This document shows positions 1 to 5,016 of a DNA stretch of 5,016 nucleotides, one piece after another. Position 1 is the stretch's first letter. Each line of letters starts with the position of its first letter. Source of the DNA: Planctomycetaceae bacterium (GTDB lineage: Bacteria; Planctomycetota; Planctomycetia; Pirellulales; Thermoguttaceae); the NCBI GenBank assembly GCA_031288955.1, contig JAITQJ010000229.1, forward strand, positions 1 through 5,016, in the 5' to 3' direction. The translations under genes and the position numbers were made by a program. The notes beneath the pieces are model-generated. The model was not told where the DNA came from and did no database searches. It was given only the letters and a program-made list of their open reading frames with translations.

Positions 1-91
1 CTGTAAAGATGACGAAAAACAGGCACAGCGAAACGGCAAACGAAGAACCGGAAAGAACCGCTTTCGCCGGAGAAACATCGCCGTTTTGCAT
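1..91 (-). CDS. possible 5' end of an unidentified gene (partial)
   Basis: An ATG on the minus strand at 91-89 opens a frame that stays open for 30 codons to the window edge. The peptide begins MQNGDVSPAKAV and continues into a hydrophobic stretch, SFAVSLCLFFVIFT, that could be a signal anchor or first membrane helix. Its codons (GCG, GCC, CCG, GTT) resemble those of the neighbouring genes. It starts 62 bp downstream of the ATPase stop on the same strand, so it could be cotranscribed with it. I see no Shine-Dalgarno sequence before the ATG and no good terminator in the 62-bp gap. Two plus-strand frames are also open here, to about 108 and 96, but they give only polar peptides. The fragment is too short to identify a family. 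Confidence 0.4.
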   Translation of the reverse strand, partial: MQNGDVSPAKAVLSGSSFAVSLCLFFVIFT

Positions 92-153
92 AACGATTTA
101 TTAAGGTAGAGGAAACACCAGCCCTGCCCTATTCTACTATGGACGATAAGGTT

Positions 154-2793
154 TTACAATGCGCTTAAAATCTTCCGTACCGCCCACGCAAACGGGATTA
201 TTGGTACCGTAAGCAAGGCGATGCCGCCCCATTGTAAAACTGTCAGCGTTTCCGTACGGAATATCTGACCGATACCGCAGTACGGACTCACTTGTACCAA
301 AGCGAATTGTACCGCCGCAATCGTTGCCGCTATCGCCAAAAACAACCGGTTTTTGTGCAGCAGCGCAAACGGTGACTCACCAGCACGCAGCGACCGGCAG
401 TTGAAGATATTCCAGAATTGGAACATCACAAAAATCGTGAAAAAGACCGTCAATGCCTGTATATTCGCAGGGTCCCGCGGTTCAGTGAAAAACTTAAATT
501 GGTGTTCGTCATCAAGAAACCAACCGAAATACAAAGCGGAAAAAAGGACAGCAACCTGAAATATACTGTTCGTGATAATCGTTAGTCCCATTGACGGCGT
601 GATAATTGACGCATCACGCCCAACCGGCTTGCGTTTCATCGAACTTTCCCGCGGCGGGTCGGTACTCAAAGCGAGTGCCGCAAAGGTGTCCATAATGATA
701 TTTATCCACAAAAGTTGCGGAACGGTCAGCGGAAGTGAAATGCCGGCAAACGGTCCTATCAAGGCACACGTCAACGCAACAACGTTAACCGACAACTGAA
801 ATTGCAGAAACTTCTGAATGTTCTGATACAGTGTACGTCCCCACCAAATACCGGTAACGATGCTTTTGAAGTTATCGTCAATTAACACGATGTCGCTTGC
901 CTCTTTTGCAACTTCCGTTCCGGTAATGCCCATCGAAATCCCGACATCGGCAAACTTCAAAGCCGGTGCGTCGTTTGTGCCGTCGCCGGTCATCGCCACA
1001 ACTTCGCCTTTATGGTGCATCACTTTGACCAGACGCAATTTATCCAGCGGCGTTGAACGAGCCAACACTTTCAAATGCGGAATGATATTGTCCAAGGCTT
1101 CGTCGGAAAGTTCCGCCAGTTCATCGGAAGTTAAAATGACATCCGCATCGCTGCTCAATATCCCCGCTTGTTTTGCGATGGCGACTGCTGTCGGCTTGGC
1201 ATCGCCGGTTATCATTTTCACATCAACCCCTGCCTGACGGCACACCGCAACGGCGTGCGGTACTTCGGGACGCATCGGGTCGCTGATACCGATAAGTGCT
1301 AACAGTGTTTCGTCCTGTGCTATCGCAAGAACCCGCAATGCCTGTTTCGCAGCGGATTGCAGTGCTTTGTCAATGTTATTTTTATGCTTTTCAATGGAAT
1401 GACGTTCACCGCTTACAAGAAATGTTCTGCACTGCGGGATAATTTTTTCCGGTGCGCCCTTTGTGAAAGAAACGGTTTTACCGTCTTTCTCGACTTCGAC
1501 AAGGGACATCTTGCGTTCCGAGTTATGACTTAACTCCTTAATCCGTTTGTACTTATCACGATAATCTTTGTAGTCAATGCCGTTGTTTTGCAGGAACATC
1601 AGCAGCGCACATTCTGTCGGGTTGCCTATGTTCAATTCTGCCGTTGTATTGACGGCGATAGATTCAATGAGTTCTGCCGGCAGCACGAAAACCGTCTTTA
1701 CCAAGTCTTCCGTATCGGAATTACCTGCATACAACCAGTTGACGGTCATTTTGTTTTGCGTCAGTGTGCCGGTTTTGTCGGTACAGATAACGTTTGCCGA
1801 ACCGATTGTTTCTGATGCCACAAGTTTACGAATCAGACAGTTTTCCTTCGCCATTTTCATCATATTCAGTGCCAGCGAAACGGTAACCATCATCGGCAAA
1901 CCTTCGGGAACGGCAACGACGATAATGGTTACCGCAACAATAAACGCTGTCAGCACGTCTTTGAGCAGCGGCAGCAAACCGGCAAGCGTTCCGTTTGTCC
2001 AATCCGGTGTCCAGGCATAAAAGGCAAAGCCTGCCATCACCGCAAAAATTAATGCCGCGCTGGTCATTCCAACGAGACTGATTTGGCTGGCGAGTTTTGA
2101 TAATTTTTGCGTCAGCGGCGTATCGCTGTCAGAAGCGGCTTTTCCGAGATGCGCAGCGATTTGTCCTAATTTTGTATTATCGCCGACTTCAGTTACAATA
2201 AGTTGCCCGTGTCCGTCGGCAACCATCGTGCCGCGAAACATTGTATCATCGCACGACTTTTCGACCGCAGCGGATTCGCCGGTCATCACCGATTCATCAA
2301 TGAGCAGCGAGTTGGACTCAATGACCGTTCCGTCGGCAGGAACTTTATCACCGAGAGCAAGATGCACAATATCACCGACCGCAACATCGTTTATCGATAT
2401 TTCTGTAACTTGTCTGTTGCGGAGGACCTTGATTTTTATATCGTCTTTGACTTTATTAAGAAATTCAAATTCTCTTGCGCTTTTGAGTTCGCTAAAAAAA
2501 CCGCAAAGTGTTGCCAGCGCAACGGCAATGATGATGCCGATAGAGTCGATAAAACCAGCGTCTGCGTGATGCAGCACGTATTTTTCGAGGGCGGTCATTA
2601 AAATCGAAACGGCAGCGGCAGCGAGAAGAATCCGAATCGTCGGGTCTTCAAATTTTTCTAATAGTTGCGACCACCAAGGTTCTCTCGGCGGCGGAGTCAA
2701 TGTGTTGTGTCCGTACCGCTGCCGGGACTCCTCAACTTGAGCATCGGTTAAACCGCTGTGTCGGGCTGCCGAAGGCATCGTTGCCGTTGTCAT
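154..2793 (-). CDS. calcium-translocating P-type ATPase, PMCA (P2B) type
   Basis: Membrane pump that couples ATP hydrolysis to Ca2+ export from the cytoplasm. The 879 residues are a full family length. Visible in order: cation-ATPase N-terminal domain (about 10-60), M1-M2 (about 55-102), actuator domain with TGES at 171-174, M3-M4 with PEGLP at 296-300, phosphorylation motif DKTGTLT with catalytic D339, nucleotide-binding domain with KGAPE at 445-449, DPMR at 505-508, MITGD at 527-531, hinge TGDGTNDAP at 602-610, and six C-terminal membrane segments (about 660-872). M6 reads WINIIMDTF (696-704) and M5 reads SVNVVAL (668-674). Thus SERCA site-I residues E771 and T799 are replaced by A673 and M701, while E297, N698 and D702 remain. 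This is the single-site PMCA pattern. There is no calmodulin-binding tail. H423 replaces the usual adenine-stacking Phe. A TGA directly precedes the ATG, so M1 is the most upstream start; M6 is possible. No Shine-Dalgarno is visible. Confidence 0.96.
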   Translation of the reverse strand: MTTATMPSAARHSGLTDAQVEESRQRYGHNTLTPPPREPWWSQLLEKFEDPTIRILLAAAAVSILMTALEKYVLHHADAGFIDSIGIIIAVALATLCGFFSELKSAREFEFLNKVKDDIKIKVLRNRQVTEISINDVAVGDIVHLALGDKVPADGTVIESNSLLIDESVMTGESAAVEKSCDDTMFRGTMVADGHGQLIVTEVGDNTKLGQIAAHLGKAASDSDTPLTQKLSKLASQISLVGMTSAALIFAVMAGFAFYAWTPDWTNGTLAGLLPLLKDVLTAFIVAVTIIVVAVPEGLPMMVTVSLALNMMKMAKENCLIRKLVASETIGSANVICTDKTGTLTQNKMTVNWLYAGNSDTEDLVKTVFVLPAELIESIAVNTTAELNIGNPTECALLMFLQNNGIDYKDYRDKYKRIKELSHNSERKMSLVEVEKDGKTVSFTKGAPEKIIPQCRTFLVSGERHSIEKHKNNIDKALQSAAKQALRVLAIAQDETLLALIGISDPMRPEVPHAVAVCRQAGVDVKMITGDAKPTAVAIAKQAGILSSDADVILTSDELAELSDEALDNIIPHLKVLARSTPLDKLRLVKVMHHKGEVVAMTGDGTNDAPALKFADVGISMGITGTEVAKEASDIVLIDDNFKSIVTGIWWGRTLYQNIQKFLQFQLSVNVVALTCALIGPFAGISLPLTVPQLLWINIIMDTFAALALSTDPPRESSMKRKPVGRDASIITPSMGLTIITNSIFQVAVLFSALYFGWFLDDEHQFKFFTEPRDPANIQALTVFFTIFVMFQFWNIFNCRSLRAGESPFALLHKNRLFLAIAATIAAVQFALVQVSPYCGIGQIFRTETLTVLQWGGIALLTVPIIPFAWAVRKILSAL

Positions 2794-2820
2794 TCAAATT
2801 TCGGAAAAAAGGGACAGCGC

Positions 2821-2848
2821 ATTATCACATACCGTACAGTTTTTGCAA
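2821..2848 (-). promoter_or_regulatory. candidate sigma-70-type promoter for the Ca2+ ATPase gene
   Basis: Read on the minus strand, a -35-like TTGCAA (2848-2843, 4 of 6 to consensus) is followed by a 16-nt spacer and a -10-like GATAAT (2826-2821, 5 of 6). A TG one base upstream of the -10 makes an extended -10 element, TGTGATAAT. Transcription would begin near 2814 and leave a leader of about 20 nt before the ATG at 2793. That leader is pyrimidine-rich, then A/T-rich, and contains no Shine-Dalgarno. This is a consensus match only. Confidence 0.4.
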
Positions 2849-2858
2849 CATAGCGAAT

Positions 2859-2963
2859 CTGCCGAATCCGGCTTAATTTTTTGATTTTGGAGAATACTGA
2901 CCAAAATAGTTGGCGGCAGGAATGGTATTTTGCCGATAAGGGAGTGGGTACCGTCTGCCGAAT
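2859..2963. repeat. 10-bp direct repeat TCTGCCGAAT in the divergent intergenic region
   Basis: Identical copies of TCTGCCGAAT lie at 2859-2868 and 2954-2963, 95 bp apart start to start, inside a 173-bp gap. The first copy lies just upstream of the candidate ATPase -35 element. The second ends three bases before the start codon of the exported protein. A shared operator for the two divergent genes is conceivable, but a repeat of this size can also arise by chance and the copies are not themselves palindromic. Confidence 0.25.
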
Positions 2964-2966
2964 TTT

Positions 2967-3032
2967 ATGCGAACTCTGTTTTCTGTCATCTGCCTGACCT
3001 GTTTATGCTTCGCGGCTTTCCCCGTTGCTGCG
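2967..3032 (+). other. predicted Sec signal peptide of the exported protein
   Basis: A short basic start (MR) is followed by a hydrophobic core, LFSVICLTCLCFAAF, and a polar c-region ending PVAA before QER. V20 and A22 fit the -3 and -1 positions, so cleavage is expected between residues 22 and 23. Three Cys lie in the core (9, 12, 14), but none is preceded by a proper lipobox, so type I cleavage is favoured over lipoprotein processing. Confidence 0.75.
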
Positions 3033-4226
3033 CAAGAGCGGCAAAAAACGGCGAATAAACCGAATACGGTCAGTAAACAAAATGTCCCGATTCCGGCGAT
3101 GCAACTCGAAATGCGGGAATCCCTTAAACGTCTGCCTTGGGACCAACTGTCCGTCAGCGACAAACTGAAAATCAAAAAAGTCGTAACAAGAATGCCGATG
3201 TTCCGCAAAATGCCGGCACAAACGGTTTATGCGGACCCCGAAGTGTATTCTTTTATGCTGCAGCATCCTGATACCGTTATCGCTTTTTGGCAGCATCTCG
3301 GTGCAACGCAACTGTCGCTTCGGGAATTGAAAAAAGATAAATATCAGGTCAAAGAGACGAGCGGCACCGAAGCGGTTGCCGAAATCCTGTACCGGTCGCG
3401 GGATTTATGTATCGTTTATGCCAAAGGCGAATACCACGGTCCGTTCCTTGCAAAACCTTGTACAGGCGAAGTACTGTTATTTTTACGGAGCAAAGCCGCC
3501 CGCGACCAAGGCGGTGAGCCGATGATTGTCTGTGAACTTGATACCGTCGTTGCCCTTGATAATTTAGGGGCAGATATGCTGGCGAAAATGTTTTACACGT
3601 CGCTGGGAAAAATTGCAGACGATAACTTTGCGCAGACGGTTGCGTTTGTCAGCCATTTTTCCAAGACGGCAGCAAAACAACCCGAAGGTTTGAAGAGTAC
3701 GGCAAAGGCGGTACGGTCGATTCGTCAAGATGTTGCCGAAGAACTTTGCGGTGTTATTGACCGCACGGCACTGCGGGCTGCCAAACGTAACTATGTTCAA
3801 AATAACCAACAGCGAAGTCCGGCAACGGTGAATCAGAAACCGAAGGTTGATGTCTCCGGCAACACTGCGGCGAAGTCTGCACGTCAGGATTATTTGGACC
3901 GGCAGCAGGAGGCAAATACGGCGGTATTTGAAGGCGACCCGTTTTTTGCCGGCGACTTTGAGATGGTGAAGAAATCGGCAGCGTTAAAACACAAGCAGTC
4001 GTCATCCGTTGAGTATCAGGTTACCGAATCTGTTGCGGAGTTTACCGTTGAAGACGATGAACCGGCAACGCTGCCGCCGGTCATTGAAGACGGATATGCC
4101 CCCGTTTTTTCACCGTCCGTTTCCGCCTCACCGGTGACAGCTGAGCCGAAAAAAGCGTCTCGCCTAACAACGGTCAGTCCCCAAGAAGACATCAACTTCG
4201 ACAATTTGTTTATAGAAGAAAATTAG
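2967..4226 (+). CDS. exported protein of unknown function, planctomycete-type conserved family
   Basis: The 419-residue protein begins with a Sec signal peptide (1-22). A conserved-looking domain of about 45-250 follows, containing FMLQHPDTVIAFWQHLG (96-112), an alternating beta-rich part with IVYAKGEYHGPF (149-160) and LLFLRS (170-175), CELDTVVALD (189-198), and a helical end with ADDNFAQTVAFVSHFS (217-232). Residues from about 275 onward are polar and low-complexity, probably disordered, with acidic patches and an acidic C-terminus. The mature part has four Cys (148, 165, 189, 261) and no enzyme motif I recognise. The HPD, IVYA.G.Y.GP and D.NF..T patterns recall uncharacterised proteins I associate with Planctomycetota; that is recollection, not a search. 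The start is fixed by an in-frame TAA at 2937-2939 with no ATG, GTG or TTG codon between. No Shine-Dalgarno is visible. It diverges from the ATPase and its stop overlaps the convergent HD gene. Confidence 0.9.
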   Translation: MRTLFSVICLTCLCFAAFPVAAQERQKTANKPNTVSKQNVPIPAMQLEMRESLKRLPWDQLSVSDKLKIKKVVTRMPMFRKMPAQTVYADPEVYSFMLQHPDTVIAFWQHLGATQLSLRELKKDKYQVKETSGTEAVAEILYRSRDLCIVYAKGEYHGPFLAKPCTGEVLLFLRSKAARDQGGEPMIVCELDTVVALDNLGADMLAKMFYTSLGKIADDNFAQTVAFVSHFSKTAAKQPEGLKSTAKAVRSIRQDVAEELCGVIDRTALRAAKRNYVQNNQQRSPATVNQKPKVDVSGNTAAKSARQDYLDRQQEANTAVFEGDPFFAGDFEMVKKSAALKHKQSSSVEYQVTESVAEFTVEDDEPATLPPVIEDGYAPVFSPSVSASPVTAEPKKASRLTTVSPQEDINFDNLFIEEN

Positions 4227-4251
4227 ACGTGCGCGGCTAATGTTTCTTTCT
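4215..4251. terminator. candidate bidirectional intrinsic terminator over the overlapping stop codons
   Basis: ATTAG (4222-4226) pairs with CTAAT (4237-4241). After one mismatch, CG (4228-4229) pairs with CG (4234-4235) around a TGCG loop. The left flank is purine/A-rich (GAAGAAA) and the right flank is TGTTTCTTTCTCTTT, so a transcript from either side meets a hairpin followed by a U-rich run. The left arm contains the TAG of the plus gene (4224-4226) and the TAA of the minus gene (4225-4223). The stem is short and A/T-rich outside its two-pair top, so strength is uncertain, but its position between converging genes is where a terminator is expected. Confidence 0.42.
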
Positions 4252-5016
4252 CTTTATCCTTGTTATCCGGTTCGGGATACTGAATCCGTCCGTGCATTGA
4301 AGCAACGATTGATTTGATGACGCTCAACTCTATCGTTTTCAATTCGGTCAGTGTCAATGCGGATTCGTCAAGTTGTCCGTCATCTAATTTTGCTTTGATG
4401 AGACGGTGTACCATATTTTCAATCTTGCCGGGGTTCGCTCCCGGTCCCAGACTTCGGCAGGCACTTTCACACGTGTCCGCTATCATCAAAATTGCCGCCT
4501 CTTTCGTCCGCGGCTTCGGTCCCGGATACCGAAACATACTCTCTTCTTTGGAATCCTTGCCGGCTTTTGTGTAGAAAAACATTACCAGCGACGTTCCGTG
4601 ATGCTGCTCTATTAGGTCAATTATCGGACGCGGCAGACGATGATTTTTCGCAATGTTGACACCGTCTTTCACGTGCGAAATCAGAACTAATGTACTGACC
4701 TGCGGCGCAATATGGTCGTGTATGTTATCGACACCGCCCTGATTTTCACTAAAATACTCCGGCTGAAGCGTTTTACCGATGTCGTGAAAATACGCCCCGA
4801 TACGGGTCAGCAATCCTCTTGCACCGACCGCATCGGCAGCATTTTCGGCAATCATTCCGACCTGCATACTATGTCCGTACGTCGAAGGGGCTTTCTGCAT
4901 CAATTCCTGTAACAGCGGATTAGACAAGTCGCCGAGTTCCAGCAAAGACATATCCGTTAAAATGCTGAACGGACGCTCAATGAACGGCAATATCGATGAT
5001 ACCGCAACACCGGCAC
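4223..5016 (-). CDS. pgpH: PgpH-type 7TM-HD cyclic-dinucleotide phosphodiesterase, C-terminal part (5' end outside window)
   Basis: Cytoplasmic HD domain and C-terminus of a PgpH-like membrane protein. Studied relatives linearise c-di-AMP to pApA; that substrate is inferred here. Numbering from the Leu codon at 4990-4988, the segment shows the linker LPFIERPF (1-8), LTDMSLLEL (11-19), APSTYGHS (34-41), the HD pair GAYFHDIGK (65-73), SENQ (81-84), H91, ISHVKDG (104-110), EQHHGT (128-133), FRYPGPKPRTKEAAI (153-167), LMIAD with D172, DGQLDES (204-210) and a final RIQYPE (235-240). The expected metal ligands (H40, H69, D70, H91 or nearby, H106, H130, D172) are all present. The frame is open to the edge; the extra residues AGVAVSSI look like the end of the last membrane helix. 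The TTG at 4990 is therefore an internal Leu, not a start. Family members usually have about 700-850 residues, so most of the N-terminal extracellular and membrane part lies to the right. It converges on and overlaps the exported-protein gene by 4 bp. Confidence 0.9.
   Translation of the reverse strand, partial: AGVAVSSILPFIERPFSILTDMSLLELGDLSNPLLQELMQKAPSTYGHSMQVGMIAENAADAVGARGLLTRIGAYFHDIGKTLQPEYFSENQGGVDNIHDHIAPQVSTLVLISHVKDGVNIAKNHRLPRPIIDLIEQHHGTSLVMFFYTKAGKDSKEESMFRYPGPKPRTKEAAILMIADTCESACRSLGPGANPGKIENMVHRLIKAKLDDGQLDESALTLTELKTIELSVIKSIVASMHGRIQYPEPDNKDKEKETLAAHV

Noticed and set aside
106..136. GTAGA ... TCTAC inverted repeat after the ATPase stop as a terminator
   Set aside because: It has five base pairs, a loop of about 21 nt and no T-run on the minus strand.
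353..2601. Several plus-strand open frames of 68 to 147 codons inside the ATPase gene
   Set aside because: They lie wholly antisense to a full-length, motif-complete P-type ATPase, and their products show no recognisable domain.
2861..2882. Hairpin GCCG-AATC-CGGC followed by TTAATTTTTT, resembling a plus-strand terminator or attenuator
   Set aside because: The stem has only 4 bp, and no plus-strand gene ends upstream because the region lies between divergent genes. Without a mapped transcript through it there is no reason to call a leader attenuator.
2881..2910. Plus-strand promoter TTGATT, 18-nt spacer, AATAGT for the exported protein
   Set aside because: Each box matches consensus at only 4 of 6 positions, which is expected often by chance in A/T-rich intergenic DNA.
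2794..2966. Riboswitch or small RNA in the 173-bp divergent gap
   Set aside because: I see no known aptamer core or extended pairing, and the probable ATPase leader is only about 20 nt.
2991..3008. Lipoprotein signal, because Cys 9, 12 and 14 occur in the signal peptide
   Set aside because: None of the Cys is preceded by an L-[AS]-[GA]-type lipobox and they lie inside the hydrophobic core. A normal A-x-A-like cleavage site follows.
2873..4204. Minus-strand open frames of 62 to 111 codons opposite the exported-protein gene
   Set aside because: The plus-strand gene has a signal peptide, coherent domain and constrained start. The antisense products have arbitrary composition and no family features.
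4314..4912. Plus-strand open frames of 66 to 86 codons opposite the HD-domain gene
   Set aside because: They are antisense to a sequence matching the PgpH C-terminal domain almost motif by motif.
154..5016. A linked calcium and c-di-AMP signalling module
   Set aside because: The ATPase and HD genes share a strand but are separated by an opposing gene, so they are not one operon. Their proximity alone does not support a functional link.

Overview
The window looks like an ordinary chromosomal stretch from a member of the Planctomycetota, with GC content a little under 50 percent by eye. The assignment is inference. It rests mainly on the exported protein at 2967-4226, whose core resembles uncharacterised proteins I associate with Pirellula/Rhodopirellula-type genomes. 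The PMCA-type calcium ATPase and PgpH-type HD protein beside it are compatible with that phylum but do not prove it. None of the visible starts has a convincing Shine-Dalgarno sequence.

Layout from left to right: (1) 1-91, minus strand, a possible 5' fragment of a gene running off the left edge. (2) 154-2793, minus strand, a complete P-type Ca2+ ATPase of the plasma-membrane (P2B) type. (3) 2794-2966, a 173-bp divergent intergenic region with a fair extended -10 promoter for the ATPase and a 10-bp direct repeat. (4) 2967-4226, plus strand, a complete secreted protein of unknown function. (5) 4223-5016, minus strand, the C-terminal part of a PgpH-type 7TM-HD phosphodiesterase, truncated by the right edge. 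Genes (4) and (5) converge and overlap by 4 bp. A hairpin with an A-rich left flank and a T-rich right flank sits on the shared stop codons and probably terminates both transcripts.

The genes do not form an evident pathway. The ATPase would export Ca2+ from the cytoplasm, the HD protein would probably hydrolyse a cyclic dinucleotide (c-di-AMP in studied relatives), and the exported protein is unexplained. I see no tRNA, rRNA, CRISPR array, insertion sequence, phage gene or defence module, and no sign of a new multi-gene system. The points most worth a second look are the terminator built over the overlapping stops, the unknown exported family, and two family-motif deviations: His for Phe in the ATPase nucleotide-binding domain, and the changed APGTYHHS motif in the HD protein.
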